64,000 bases of DNA from Diabrotica undecimpunctata (lineage: Eukaryota > Arthropoda > Insecta > Coleoptera > Chrysomelidae), in contig NC_092809.1 in assembly GCF_040954645.1 (NCBI RefSeq), forward strand, positions 64,728,141 through 64,792,140, written 5' to 3'. Under the pieces are notes generated by a model. The model was not told the origin of the DNA. It did not search any database and saw only the letters and a program-made list of their open reading frames with translations. This document shows, one piece after another, positions 1-13,200 of this stretch (positions within the stretch are counted from its first letter, which is position 1; each line of letters opens with the position of its first letter). A program made the translations under genes and the position numbers.

Positions 1-1384
1 AACAGGTGCTGCTAGCTGTAAGCCAATGGCTTTCAGGGACTGTTTGATGGGTAAATGCGGGATGGAAGGACATATATTTGAAATAAGGATATTTTTGGTC
101 AGAGAAATAAGCTTGATGATAGGGGCGACGTTGGAATTAATTACCATGTGCTGTGTATTTTAAATATTTGATCAACGATGTCAGTAGATATTAGAAAAAT
201 ACAGATTCGATTATTCGAACGCGAGATGAAAAGGTAATATTTTTTGGGCAAACGATTTCCCCAATTGGTTTAATATATTTAAATTAAACAGTATTCAAAA
301 TGGAGTTCATGACAATAGCTTGTTTCATTTTAGTAAACGCAGGAGGGAGGCCTAGAAACTGCGAGAGCGACATATGATTTTGAGTTGAAATTGAAGTTGT
401 TTTGTATAGATGTAGATGGTTAAGTGCTATTTATAATTTGTGTAGTCCTGGTTACTAAGACCGCACCACAATATGTGAGAGTACCTAATAGATCCACTCG
501 CAAATTGGAGAGGAAGAAAAAATGATCTCACCTAATTTCTCTAGATTTTTACTGGTTATTTTAATTACACCAATATAGCCACAATTAAATTAGAGTGTTA
601 AAATATTAAATCAAATTAGATACTCGTTTCCTTATTAAATGCCACATTATGATTTAATCACTTCTCTTTATATTGTTAACTCGTTATCTGTTTAGCACTG
701 TTTAAATATATTAAAACTGCGAGGAACTTTTAAAAGTGTGTTTAAACTTTGACAGTTATTTGGCGTTTTTTGAAGAAAAATTAACACGTAAAGATTTGAT
801 TTTCAAATAAAAATTAGTTTTTTTGTAAAATTTAATTTTAAAAGATATTATTTATAACTGTAATACATAAATATTTATGTTACCTATCATTTCATAATCT
901 TTTTCACTACTAATAATAAAAGAAAAGTAAAATTTGGCAAAATAAATATTTATTTTAAATTATTTATACTTACTTGGTTAAATAAACAATTATTCACAAA
1001 ATAACGAATTTTGATTATGAATTCAGTTTTTGAAATAATCAAATCAATAAATAAAAAAACGTAGATTCAGGGTAGTAGTACATTTTTTTAATTCATAATG
1101 TCAAAATTTTGAATAAAAAAATTAACTTCCTATAGGTTGATGCATCTAAGTTATTTTAAATGCCTATAAGCTTAAAATCGCAGTATTTTGTAAACCTATT
1201 TTACAATATTTAACATACATTTTTTAATTGTTAATTGATTTAGTTTAGAAAACAAGCCTTTTGCCATCAAACCATTCTGCACCGATCTAGCGTCAAAAAT
1301 AAAGGGTAACAACCAGTTCTGCGAGAATTTTAAGTAGATAAACGATTAAGGAAAAAATCGGTCTTTCTCCAACTCTCTTCAAAA
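1..1384. other. AT-rich intergenic DNA, nothing recognised
   Basis: I read both strands and found no open frame with recognisable motifs, no RNA gene and no clear repeat. The stretch is strongly AT-rich with many short homopolymers. Confidence 0.6.
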
Positions 1385-2085
1385 TTCAAAATTGAATGAT
1401 GTTCTGAAGAAATGGAGAAGACCATGTTCTGGAACAGGTATAATATTAAACGACGAAACAACTTTATTATATATTCTTCAGTTCGCGGACGATCAAGTAG
1501 TCATCGGATACGACCAGGAAGATCTGCAGTTCATGACAAAACGATTAATACAAGAATAAGAGCAATGGGTTTTGAAATGTAAATTTAATAAAAACGAAAA
1601 ACATATTCATAGGAGTAGTTGAAAAAGATGATTTTCTTAAATATAAAAAACAAAATATGGAAAAGTATTTCATTTTGTTTCGAGTATATTGATTTGCTGA
1701 CAAAGATGGAAAAAATGGAAACAATAAAACAGAAATCTAGTAACGAATTATAAAGGGGAAAAAATAATAATCTCAGTAAGCACACTACTCAGATACAAAG
1801 CTATGCCTAAACAGAGAAAAAATTAGTTATACAATCGTATTTTTAACAGAGTTGTACGTACAATATAAAGAATAAGACAATTCATTGACAAAACAACCAT
1901 CCTCATAATTACAGAATTACAGTTAAAACTGTTTATTTGGTACGAATGGTATGTATATGTACAGAGACCATCTCCTACCGAAGATAGTAGATTGGTGGCC
2001 ATCCAAGTAAAAAAGACAAAGAAGACCGAAAACAACATGGCTATAACCAGGATGGATAAACAACATGCAGGATGCTATAAACCGG
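1385..2085 (+). pseudogene. Decayed LINE reverse transcriptase, palm to C-terminus
   Basis: A conceptual translation of about 1,400-1,600 gives QFADDQVVIGYDQEDL. FADD (1,482-1,493) is the catalytic motif C of a non-LTR reverse transcriptase, and the surrounding pattern (LNDVLKKWRR before it, EQWVLKCKFNKNEK after it) is typical of insect LINEs. About 470 bases downstream, 1,975-2,010 gives LPKIVDWWPSK followed by a basic KRQRRPKTTW, which resembles the basic GRPRKTW tail of LINE ORF2. Stops and frame changes separate the two parts, so no protein is made. Endonuclease and motif A are absent. The enzyme would copy its own RNA at a nicked target. The clade cannot be fixed from this fragment. Confidence 0.75.
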
Positions 2086-3254
2086 ATATGATATATATTT
2101 TTTACCCCTACAATCAATATTCTTTCTGGTATGTACTCTATACTCTTAATGGTTTTAGTCTATTTTCCGCGATTTGTCCGCGAAGTATATCCGCAATTTC
2201 TTCTGCTCTGTTATTCTTAGGGACCACACAGTATACAAGTATTCTTAAGTTATTGCTGTCTTTTACCTTTTTCATATCTTTGTTTTATTACGCGTATGTC
2301 TATTTTGTGCACTTTTAATTCCATTACTACCTCTTGGTCTCTATTGGTTAGTCCTAAAGAAGATACTCTAATGTATTTAATCTAAAATTATTTCTAGTTG
2401 TAATTTAAAATTAATTATGAAGCATTTTAAATCAGTAAATAAGTAGTTTAGATTAGGCCACTCTATTTTTTTATAATTGCTTATTTAAAGAATTACTTTT
2501 TTTAATCCCCTTTTATATTTTCTTACATAAGTTAAATCGATCGTAATGGAAAAAGCTATTTATTTGAGTGGTCACCCGATTCACATAATAAAACTAGAAT
2601 TTGCGACATATTCGATTTTATTTTCAATTATCCTTGCCTTTTCCGAACCGAGTAAGGAATAAAATTTCAAATAAAATATTTGTTTTTTTAACAAATTCAA
2701 TTTTCACCGCAGCTATATCCAATATCTACCTATCGAAATATCCCGTAGAAAGCGTCTTATCTGCCATCAATTTAAAAACCTGGAAAATCCGGATCTGTCC
2801 AGGGTGCAATAAGTGAAAATAAGCGCAAAATCTGTTTGAAATTTGTATCTTTAAAGTCTTTTTATAAAATTTACTCTAATTCCGACTATATTTTATAAAA
2901 CGAGTATATTTGGTAATTATTTAATGTGAGATAAATGTATAAACTACTTGAATTATTTTATACCGTCGAAATGTATAATTATGGAAAATTTATTTTTTTA
3001 AAGTTGTATCATGGCCGATATTTCTGCATTGTTGTCAAGTATTTCCTTTTATTATTGCTACAGGAATAAAATGTTCGGAAAGATTTCCGCGGGTAGTACA
3101 ATTAAACCAAAAGCTAAGATTAATACTATTATAAAAATTAATATTAAACTCACCAGTCTTCCGGGTTGAACCGCGTCGATATCCATTGGGCCGAGCTTTC
3201 GACATCCTCTTTGATGTCTTCTTCAGAGCTTCCGAGGTCTCAGTCTCCTGAGCC

Positions 3255-3257
<3 letters not shown>
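2086..3257. other. AT-rich DNA, nothing firm
   Basis: There are small open frames (for example 1,992-2,318 and 2,601-2,816), but they have low-complexity composition and no motif I recognise. The last 100 bases (3,150-3,257) are noticeably GC-richer than the surroundings and end exactly at a (TA)n tract. They may be the end of an unrecognised transposable element. Confidence 0.5.

Positions 3258-3337
<80 letters not shown>
3258..3337. repeat. (TA)40 microsatellite
   Basis: Uninterrupted TA dinucleotides over 80 bp. It lies at the end of a GC-richer patch and ahead of AGGGTGATTGATTAG. It is the first of four long (TA)n tracts in the window; the others abut transposable-element ends. Apparent open frames encoding IYIYIY on both strands here are only the microsatellite. 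Confidence 0.95.
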
Positions 3338-3341
<4 letters not shown>

Positions 3342-3457
3342 GATTGATTAGTGTGAAGAAGCTCAGTAGATCTCTTATAGTAAAAATTACAAAAAAAGTT
3401 ATTGACAAAAATTATAGGCAGCTTTAAACTCCATATTTTAAAATTAGTTACAATCTT

Positions 3458-3814
3458 ACAGGGTGTTCATAAGATGGTGGCAGAACAAACTTATGTTTTT
3501 TTAAACGGAACACCCTGTATTTTATTTTAAATTTGAAATCTGCTTCACTTCCACATCACTTCAATGTAAAGTTTTATTACGGTATACCGGGTACTTAAGA
3601 AGTTATAACCAATATTACCTGAAAATCGTATCAAGTTTAACTCCCTGTATAATTAAAAAGGAGTATAGGAAAATTGATCTATTGCAACCATAGTTTTTTA
3701 ATACTTGTTAAAAATTATAAAACATTTTCGTTTGCATATTCGTTAAATAAAATAAAGGGTATGTCAAAATGCAAGTACATTATTTTCTTGGTAATTTTAA
3801 ATAGAACACCCTGT
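3458..3814. repeat. Region with repeated 11-mer ACAGGGTGTTC
   Basis: ACAGGGTGTTC occurs at 3,458-3,468, and its exact reverse complement occurs at 3,508-3,518 and 3,804-3,814. A related CTCCCTGTAT lies near 3,640. Another direct copy is at 8,727-8,737. Such a dispersed, orientation-swapping motif suggests terminal or subterminal motifs of a small DNA transposon, but I could not define element ends. Confidence 0.5.
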
Positions 3815-4188
3815 ATTTCATATCACTATCGAAAAGTACTAATATCGTACTTTAAATTTTATGAAGTACTCCCTATACCTAAAGTTATCAGTTTTCTAGA
3901 TATTTCTATTTTTTTATCAAAGTATTAATTTTTTAGATATTTTAACGTTTACCAATACTTAATTATTGTGAGTTGGCCATGATTGATTTGTCAGAAACTG
4001 ACAGTTTGACATTATTGTTTATTAATTCAGTATTTACACCGTAAATTAGCAATAATGATTATTTAGTAATTCAGTAATTAATTCAATTTAAATTAACAAT
4101 AATGAATTTTACTACTGATTAAATGGTAGATATGATCTGGATATTGGGGAAATGCAATAAAAATTCATTACTATCAGCTAGAAGAATA

Positions 4189-4647
4189 TTAAGAAGGGTT
4201 TCCAGATAGAAGGTAAAACTGATATTTATATAATACAAAAACAGATTTTACTACTATTAATCTAAAAAGGTAAGCATCGTGCACATTTTTGTGAGCCAAG
4301 TTGTTAAATTTCTTAAGAATGCTTGCTTTTTCTTCGATTAAGATTTTACTTGCGCATATATTTTTGCAATCACATTCATAACCCTGCCTTGCAGGAATAT
4401 TTTTTCCGGCTTTGGAAGTGCAAGCCAATTCTTTATTAAGGTTATATTTCCTGTAATTACTTTTCGGGAGACGTTTGTTTATTTTCTTCTTTCTTGTTTT
4501 ATTCTCCTCAAATTCAATATCCCTGTTACTAAAATCTGCTCGCGCTACGCTCTCGCCATCTATTGACAAAACTATTAACCGGATAAGTTCAGTTCTCGCT
4601 CTGATACGTGTATTCGGTAAAATTATGTAAAAACCAATTTTTAACAA
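4189..4647 (-). pseudogene. N-terminal fragment of an insect DDE-like repeat family
   Basis: This is an open frame of 152 codons. From about residue 50 it reads as a basic stretch (KTRKKKINKRLPKSNYRK), then a CDCKNIC cysteine cluster and a helical segment ending NVHDAYLFRLI. This order (basic region, Cys cluster, DAYLF-type helix) matches the N-terminus of a widespread uncharacterised insect protein family. The downstream core of that family carries an SDSCGGQNR motif, and a fragment of such a core lies at 31.0-31.7 kb. No core follows here, and the first ~45 and last ~20 residues look like read-through. I recognise the family pattern but know no demonstrated function; a transposon origin is inferred from its repetitiveness. 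Confidence 0.45.
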
Positions 4648-5944
4648 AAAACGTTTTTTACCGACTTATCATTCTGGATTACACAATTAGAATTTTAATG
4701 ACACTTTGGTATTTAGTTGGAAGAAGAAAAAGAGAAAATAAAACTTACCAATTTGACGCACGGTTTACAAAATGCTTTTATTTCCTTTAAAGAGAGTTTC
4801 GAATACGGTCCGAATACTTTTTAAAATGTGTGTTCTTCGATTTTCGGCATACGCAACAAAACCAAACTCTGATGCAGTAACCGAATCTACAACTGATAAT
4901 TGTTTATTAAACAATGGGAAAAGGTTAGGAATTTCCCAATAGTTAAGTCTCAAGTCTTGATTAGATACATTAAAAATCTGTTATAATCAAATGGTTATCT
5001 ATTTTATTAATGACCTTAAATTTTGTCAATAGCCAGTCATTTCGTCTATAATCTGAGCTTTAGTCAATACAATTGACCATTCTTTCGATTATTCACATAT
5101 TAACGTTATGTTGCGGTAGGTTTGTTTAAAGCGGCTCGATTAATGCTAATAGATTTAAAGATTAAAGTTTTGAATTCTTGCAGTTGGAAATTTTTTAAGA
5201 ATAATAGTGCAAATATTTTAAAATAACAAACAATTCACTGTATCAGATTTTAAAGAACGAGAAATATCGAACAGCTTTATCCAAATTGGAAATCAGTGGT
5301 TATTCAGATACTTGCAGGAATTCATTCTTGCTAAATAAATAAGCAATTCCTCGCCATTTGATGTTTTCAATTTGGGTCAAAGTTCAGACCGGGGAGGGCA
5401 AGAAGAAAATTACTAGAAAAAGCCGGCGCATATTCGTGAAAAGTGGGAAATCCCCAGGGTTAATCATTACATATTTATTAGAATTTGGCGAAATATTCCC
5501 GTTGAATTTCAATCGGGTTTCATTTATTTGATTATCTCGTACAGAGAGTGAAACGAGAATTGTATGGTTAAAAGATTTAAACATTTTTCATTTTCTGAAT
5601 TTTCTGTTTTAATAAAGTACCGGCCATAACTTTTTAGATATACATATAAAGCCTTTTAACAAAGAAATAACAAGTCACTTTTTAAATTCGAATTGTACAT
5701 CGTAAAGTTAGTAATGGATGAAGGGCGTACCCAGCGGGGGATAGAGAATACAGCTGCCCCCTCTCACTAGAAGCAGAGAATAAATAAATGGTAATAACTA
5801 GAGTCCGGATTCATAAGCATATTGCTCATGGTAAATAATATAGGCAGAAATATTTTCTTCTCAAATATGAATGAAATATGCAAAAATAAGTCATTTGATA
5901 CATTTGAAAAATTGTCATTTGAAAAATTGTATACCTTTTTTGAA
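4648..5944. other. AT-rich DNA without a recognised gene
   Basis: There are short open frames on the minus strand (4,765-4,953 and 5,384-5,584) without recognisable motifs. Around 5,720-5,770 a patch containing GGGCGTACCCAGCGGGGG and GCTGCCCCC is much GC-richer than its surroundings and looks like part of an interspersed repeat. I cannot name it. Confidence 0.45.
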
Positions 5945-8166
5945 TTAACCCTCTGTTAGTCGCTATCGGTGTCACACACCGATGGCAGAATTATTCATTC
6001 GAGATTTACAAATAACTGTTATTTTTCCATCGCCACTTTCTCGTTACTTTCTGTGCCTTTCCTTATCAACCAAACTCGTGTTAGTGTATATTATTTTCGG
6101 TGCTAGACTCCGTAGCGACTAACGGTGTAGCTATTACATGTTGCAGATCAGGTAAATATTTAGCATCTTATTATTTTATTTTATTGGTAAGTTTTTGTCA
6201 ATTCTTATTTATAGATGTCCTTTGAAGCCGAACAAAAACGCTTGTTGGAATCATGGGATTTGGTTCCTACCGACGATGAAAATTATTTTGACGATGAGGG
6301 TGAAAAGTGAAAACGAAATCGATCAAATTAAGGAACGTGATGGTGGAAGTGAATCGGAACAACATGTGACAGACGGGGAAGAAGAAAGTGGAAGTAATAC
6401 CTTAACATTTATTGAAAAAGATGGAGTTACTAGATGAAAAAAGGCTGTTCCACCTAGAAATGTTGGAATAAGACAAGAAAATTACGTAGTACGTTTGCCG
6501 ATGTCGAGATTACCTACACGTGACTTAAAGATTCCCGGTGATGTTTGGAAATATTTTGTGAATAACGCTATGTTAGAAATGATTGTGGAAAGTAGGAACA
6601 AATATATAGACTCAATCAGAAATATTTTTGTTCGTGATCGGAATGCTAAACACACTGATTTATTAGAAGTGCAGGCACTACTAGGACTGATTTATTACGC
6701 AGCACGTTTGAAAGGTAATCGTGTGAATCCAGACAAGTTTTGGAACACTGATGGATCAAGTATAGAAATGTTCAACCTGTCTATGTCGCTTCCACGATTA
6801 AAATTTCCCCTTCGGTGTATACGATTCGATAACAAAGCAACTCGTGAAAATCGACTAAAGGAAGACAAGTTGGTTCCTATACGAAGTTTTTTCGACAATT
6901 TTGGAACTCTTTGTAGAAGTGGATACACTCTTTCCAAATATGTCACCATCGATGAGATGTTACCGCTCTCTCTGATGCTTAAATGTTTTATATGGCAAAT
7001 TTAGAGGTATATGTTGGCCATCGACCTGAAGGACGTTTTCAAGTTAGTAATAGATCTAGTCTTGTTGTTCAACGGCTATGTACACCTATTTATATATGTT
7101 ATATGAGAAGAAAATTACAGTAGTGGGAACCATTAGGAAGAATAAAAGAGATTTGCCGTTTGAATTCACAAAACCAAAGCATCTTATAAATTCAAGTATG
7201 TTTGGTTTTAATTAACATATTACACTAGTTTCTCATATTCCTAAAAAAAATAAAAATGTATTGCTTGCATTCTTACTACATCATGATGATGAAATTGATT
7301 ATAGTAGGGGTAATCAAAATAAACCAGAAATTATCGCCCTATACAATTCAACAAAAATAGGAGTCGACATGGTAGACCAGCTCAGTGCTAACTACAACTA
7401 CTCAAGAAGCACAAAGCGTTGGAAAATGGTTATATTCTATAACATATTGAATATATCTGGCATTAATTCAATGGTTATCTTCAATGCAAACGATAAGAAT
7501 GAGAAAAACGTGATTTCCTAAGAAACCTTGCAAATGACCTTATATATGCTTATTTAAAAAGTCGAGTTACTACTACAAATCTGCCAGTTATCCTCAAATG
7601 CTGAATTCGCGAAATGTGCGACATCACAGATTTAACTCCTACATTTCCAGAAAGAAATCAAACAAAGGGTCGTTGTGTACTTTGTACTAACAAAAAGAAC
7701 AGGTGTACTCGCTTTCCATGCATAAAATGCAAAAAATTCATGTGCCTTGAACATATTCATGGAATATGTCAGCTTTGCCTGAGTGACGCTACAACATAAA
7801 ATGTCTCACTTATTAAATCAAGTGAAATGCTTACTTTATATTTTTGCTAAAAACCTGAGTTATTTGTTTTTAGTTAATCTCTATTCCTCTTAACTAAAAA
7901 TTACGAACGTTTTTTCCATTTCAAAGTTTTGAAGAACTTTTTTTTTTAATTTAATTTTATATTACAAATGATATTGTTATAATAGTGCTTTTCATTTTGT
8001 ACCTGTTGTTTTTCAATAAAATATTTTCAAAAATATTTTTCAGTCATATACAATATAAAATATTTTTATGAATTTTATAGCAATAACTATTTTTTTTAAT
8101 TGTCGGTCTCAGACACCGTAGCGACTCTTGATGCTCAGCTTTTCCTAGCGACTAACGGAGGGTTAA
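5945..8166 (+). mobile_element. piggyBac-like DNA transposon, copy 1 (defective)
   Basis: The element is bounded by TTAA on both sides (5,945-5,948 and 8,163-8,166), the canonical piggyBac target duplication. The 17-bp terminal inverted repeats are CCCTCTGTTAGTCGCTA (5,949-5,965) and TAGCGACTAACGGAGGG (8,146-8,162), which pair with one mismatch. A GTAGCGACT block is repeated inside both ends (near 6,112 and 8,119), as expected of subterminal transposase sites. The element between the target duplications is 2,214 bp. The encoded transposase is broken, but the ends are intact enough that trans-mobilisation is conceivable. The clear TTAA boundaries make this one of the best-defined features in the window. 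Confidence 0.93.
6215..7799 (+). pseudogene. piggyBac transposase pseudogene
   Basis: The likely start is ATG at 6,215 (MSFEAEQKRLLESWD, an acidic N-terminus). It reaches TGA at 6,308 and continues in another frame from about 6,300, so there is a frameshift. An in-frame TGA at 6,435, probably a former Trp codon, is followed by 189 open codons (to 7,004) with piggyBac features DLKIPGDVWKYF, ALLGLIYYAARLKG and the first catalytic region VTIDEM. After 7,004 pieces such as YVGHRPEGRFQVSN and ITVVGTIRKNKRDLPFEF can be read, but the DNW catalytic segment is missing. GVDMVDQLSANYNYSR (third Asp region) lies at 7,350-7,410. A cysteine-rich C-terminal domain (CVLC, CIKC, CQLC) ends at 7,799. The intact enzyme would cut and paste the element at TTAA; this copy cannot. 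Confidence 0.9.
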
Positions 8167-8499
8167 GGTGCTTATTTGGGATTTTTTTATATATAAATTC
8201 TTATCATCTTTGCATTTGACATAGTTCATATCTCTATTCTTAAAAACATAGTAAAATAAAGCTTGTCGAAAAATATTAATTATACCGACATTTTCGCTAA
8301 TCTTTAATGGTTAATATTTTGGCTCGTATTTATAAAACTATATTTATATATTTCTGAGACTTCTCCTTCCGCGTCGTTTCATCTGTAGGTAAAACCCTGT
8401 TACGACTCTGGTTTAGACTGCTTAGTCGTTTATTGTTGCTTTTCGTATATGCATTATAGCGGTATTTTTGTTATATATATATTTGTGAACTAAATTACA

Positions 8500-8600
8500 A
8501 TGCCAAATCCAAAACCAACTGTAACTGAGTGGATAAAGGAATATAAAAAATGAACATTTGAACATGGTAAATTATTATGTAGAGCATGTGTAAAGATATT
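8500..8600 (+). pseudogene. CGGBP1-like / BED-type zinc-finger N-terminal fragment
   Basis: ATG at 8,500 opens MPNPKPTVTEWIKEYKK, then a TGA, then TFEHGKLLCRACVKIF in the same frame before another stop. The pattern, a short basic WIKEY segment and then GKLLC-x2-C, resembles the start of CGG-triplet-repeat-binding-protein-like genes, which derive from hAT transposases and are common repeats in insects. Only about 30 codons are left, so this is a weak call. Confidence 0.35.
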
Positions 8601-9190
8601 TAGTTAAGTTTTATTTTGCCAATTATCCATATCTATCTTGTGTGTCCTTAATAACGCGAAAACATTTAGTTGAGTTTCCTACCTTAAACAAATCCTATAA
8701 ATATGTGTTCATGTTTCGACAGAAATACAGGGTGTTCAACTTTTATGTTTATTTTCATTTTGTACAAGTAATATATAAAATAATGTCGATATTTGGATGA
8801 AAATTGAAATTTAAATGTATTTTGACATGCAAAATTTAAATATGACCTTATTAATTGGGTTAGTTGTAAAGGGCGCCACCTACATCTCTTTTTATACTTT
8901 TTGTAGAACCCTAAATTTATACGTACCTACGTGGATTTCATTTTTAAATCAGAAAATAGATTTTTTAGTTCCGATTCAATTTCAGCTTTAGGTCTTTATA
9001 CAGGTCACAAAATTTATTTTGAAAACTTCCCAAATTTAAAAAAAAAAATCCCCACGCTAACCCCCAGGACAACCTCCCTCCCAAACCACGTAAGCATCGA
9101 CGGTATAAATGAACCGTCCTCTGTTCCCAATGGCAGTAATACATTGGTTGATATACATTGATACATTGGTTGATTGCTTGATGACTACTA

Positions 9191-9193
<3 letters not shown>
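8601..9193. other. AT-rich DNA, no gene
   Basis: It contains one ACAGGGTGTTC motif (8,727-8,737) and a small open frame (8,931-9,161) without motifs. A short direct duplication, ATACATTGGTTGAT, occurs twice near 9,140-9,172 just before the (TA)n tract. Confidence 0.5.
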
Positions 9194-10340
<1,147 letters not shown>

Positions 10341-10609
10341 TAGTGCAAGCGTCTATGTTTTAAGGGCGGAAGGATGTGCACCTCATTTTTAGCTAACAAG
10401 CTTGCGAACAATATTATTTCTGGTCCTCAATTTACCTTTTAGTTTTAAACAATAATCTGTGACTGACCCCGTGCGATACAAACTATTTTCAAGGAATTTA
10501 TAGGGAGTCTACGTTCAACAATTTCATGACATTATTGGATGTTCAATTTTGTGAAAGCGTCTATGTTAGGGAAATTGAAGGAGCACACACGAGCTTTTCA
10601 GGGGTTTTG

Positions 10610-11330
10610 GCTGAAAATTGATTCATATTTTATTTGTATTGTGCAATAATAGGTGTATCGTCTATATAATAGAAGTCCTAGTATCTACCGGTATGGATCG
10701 TTCGTTTGTGTAAATGTTATACAGTGTAGGTGTCTTTATGCTACCCCAAGCGAGACCGTTCTTCATCTGCTATTCTTACCATTGAGTGATACAAAAAATA
10801 TTCTCTTGTGTAGGCATACGCAGACAATATAAGTGAGTTTGTTATCTAAGGGGATACCATATAGTTTTTGAAAAAATATTCTGTAAGTTAAGGTGTCGTA
10901 AGCGGCATTTAGATTAAAAAATACCACCACTGATACCCGATATTATTCGTACCCATCTTTGATTTAGTATTTGTGATGTACATCACTTTGAATAGCTGAC
11001 AAAATAAAGATATTGGCCAATAGTTTTTGTGGTCGTTGGAGTTTTTGCCAGGTTTAAGCAAGGTAACAACTTTGGCTTGTCTCTAGACTTTGGGTATCTC
11101 CTAATTTGAATACAGTTGTTCATCATCTGGATAAGCCATTGTAGTGTTTTTGGTCCAGATTTCGTAATAAGCTTTGTGCTCAGATGCTCAATGTCGGTAT
11201 TTGTATTATTTTTCATTAAATATGTAGATGGTAGATCCAAGCTCAAAGCTTTTTCCGATAGAAATAGTATGTCTATATCTATAATGTGGTTTTCAGCGAT
11301 CAGCTATATACCAAATATCCTAGGTTAGGC
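10610..11330 (-). pseudogene. Decayed LINE reverse transcriptase (jockey/CR1-like)
   Basis: Reading the minus strand from 11,246: TLQWLIQMMNNCIQ then PKLLPCLNLAKTPTTTKTIG, which corresponds to the fingers region normally read as KVIALLKPGKDP...YRPISLL. Further left, around 10,900-10,950, VVFFNLNAAYDTL is motif A (usually VVFVDLxAAYDTV; the first Asp is replaced by Asn). At 10,690-10,770 NGLAWGSIKTPTLYNIYTNE matches motif B (NGLPQGSVLAPTLFNIYTND). Stops and shifts interrupt it throughout. The 3' region at 9,411-10,340 follows in the same orientation. The insertion relative to segment B (about 10,232-10,713) is a deletion in B rather than new DNA here, because the RT continues through it. Confidence 0.8.
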
Positions 11331-11870
11331 CCTATATGTGTTTCCTATACTAGAAATTAGTTAGATTCGTGTTTAGCTCATATGTCTGATAAGTTTAAGT
11401 AAAGTAAAGTTTCTTGATTTTTAGATATACCCTTAACAGTTATAGACATATGTTATTAGAATAGTTGGTCCTAAAAAGGACCAATTTGACAAAATCATAT
11501 TAAAGGGGTGACTGAAGAATTAGCCGATTAATTAATTAATCATTACCCGGGGTATGCCCGATTGCGGTGGTCTTATTAGTACTTCAATCTTCCTAAAGGC
11601 TCGCTTTTTAAACCCCATAAGTAATGCGTAATCTTTTACTTTTTATTAAAAATTTAAATTTTACATGCCGTGTATTACTTTTTGAAGATATGTCAAATCA
11701 GATTTGTATAGTAATAATTTTAGGTTCTAAAGAGCCTCTTTGTGGAAAATAAATAAGTTTGTGATATCTGTCACAACTCATATATAGATAATAAAAAAAA
11801 AACAGTTAAAATAAGTGTAAACAATCTTAACTACATACATCGTCGCCACTGTTCAGGTGAGGGTTTATCA
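11240..11870. repeat. Three-copy interspersed segment (copy 1)
   Basis: This segment contains the landmarks TTAATTAATTAATCATTACC and GGTATGCCCGATTGC near 11,530-11,565. It is homologous to 35,935-36,600 and, more diverged, to 53,461-54,070. It is non-coding as far as I can see. In copies 1 and 2 it sits upstream of the LINE RT at 10.6-11.3 and 35.3-36.0 kb, so it may be part of that LINE or a separate repeat. Confidence 0.7.
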
Positions 11871-12139
11871 CAGATATCAAAGGTTACATTTTAATTCAAT
11901 GTTCTATTTACGTATCTTCAATATTAAAAAAGTAGAAAAACACATGTTTATGCTTTTATTTTTTTTAATCTATTCTATTTTTTTTCTAGAGTTCCGTCTT
12001 TTTTGAACGACCTGTGTTCTTTTTTCAATTGGGCACTTGTCCAAAGCTATAACAAATACTCCTCTGCTATTTTACATTAATATGACATTCATTATTTTTT
12101 CTAAACACTCTGTCCTCTGCTATTCTACATTAATATGAC

Positions 12140-13200
12140 TGATTTATTTTATCTTTCTTGCAACTATTTTAATGTTTATCCTGTGTATCTTCTTCTTCTT
12201 CTACTATTTCTTTTTATATAGACATAACTCTGTCTGTTTTTCAATGTGTCTCCAGTAAGTTGCCTTTCCATCGTTTTCGTGGTCGTCCTACTGATCGTCT
12301 TCCTATGGGTTAACCGTCTCTTGCCGTCTTTATTGTTTTATTTGTTGTCATTCGGCATATACGATCGTTTCATTCTACTCTTCTATTTCTTAACCAGTTC
12401 TTGATGTTCTTCACCTTGCATCTACGTCGTATATCTGTACTTCTAGCTCTATCCCATAGTGTCTTACCATCAATTTTTCCAAGTGTTTTCATCTCTGCTG
12501 TGTCATATCCTTTTTGTCCTCTCTGTGTCAGATCTTGTTCCTGCCGCGTATGTCATTATTCGTCTGATGACTGTTTTGTAAATTCTGCCTTTCGTTTCTT
12601 TTCCGATATTTTTAGTTCCTCATAATGTTTCATTTAGGCAGCCTGTGGCTCTGCTTGCTCTATTTACTGGGTCTTGCACTTTAGTTTCGAGCTTTCCGTA
12701 GCTAGATAATGTGATGCCTAGATATTTAAGCTCTAACACTTCTTCTATTATAATGACCTTCCAGCTCCAATTAACATCTTAGTAAATTTGCTGTTGTAAC
12801 CATGCATTTTGTCTCTTTTGGGGAAATTAACATGTTAAATTTTCTGGCGGTTATATGAAATTGGTGCAGCATACGTTGTAAATCATTTTCACTTTGAAAG
12901 AGTAGTATTGCGTCGTCTGTACAGCAGATTATTTTTAGTTCTTATTTTTTATTATTTCATCCATAATCAGGTTGAATAATAGAGGACTCAGGTAATATCC
13001 CTATTTTATTTCATTGTCACCTTCAATAGGGTCGGTTAGTTCTTCTTCTACTTTTACTTTTATTGTGTTGTTTTGGTATATATTTTCGATCGTTTTGATT
13101 TTTCCTAGAGGTATCTCTCTTGCGTACAATAAGGGGATAACGTTTTTTTAATTTGTGTATCTTCTGTATATCATTATTTCTTTTGTGTATTAAAAATTAA
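12140..13200 (-). pseudogene. LINE reverse-transcriptase remnant
   Basis: On the minus strand around 12,940-13,010 one reads LSPLLFNLIMDEIIK, motif B of a LINE RT. Around 12,600-12,760 there is a thumb-region remnant matching EFKYLGITLSSYGKLE in the better copies at 37.3-37.5 kb. The 12.1-13.4 kb region is the segment-A paralogue of 36.9-38.2 kb and has more stops than those copies. No endonuclease domain is visible. It is dead as a gene and useful mainly for aligning segments A and B. Confidence 0.75.

Noticed and set aside
3166..3408. IYIYIY-encoding open frames on both strands at the (TA)n tracts (also 34,341-34,550 and 60,053-60,271)
   Set aside because: They are translations of the microsatellites and have no coding support.
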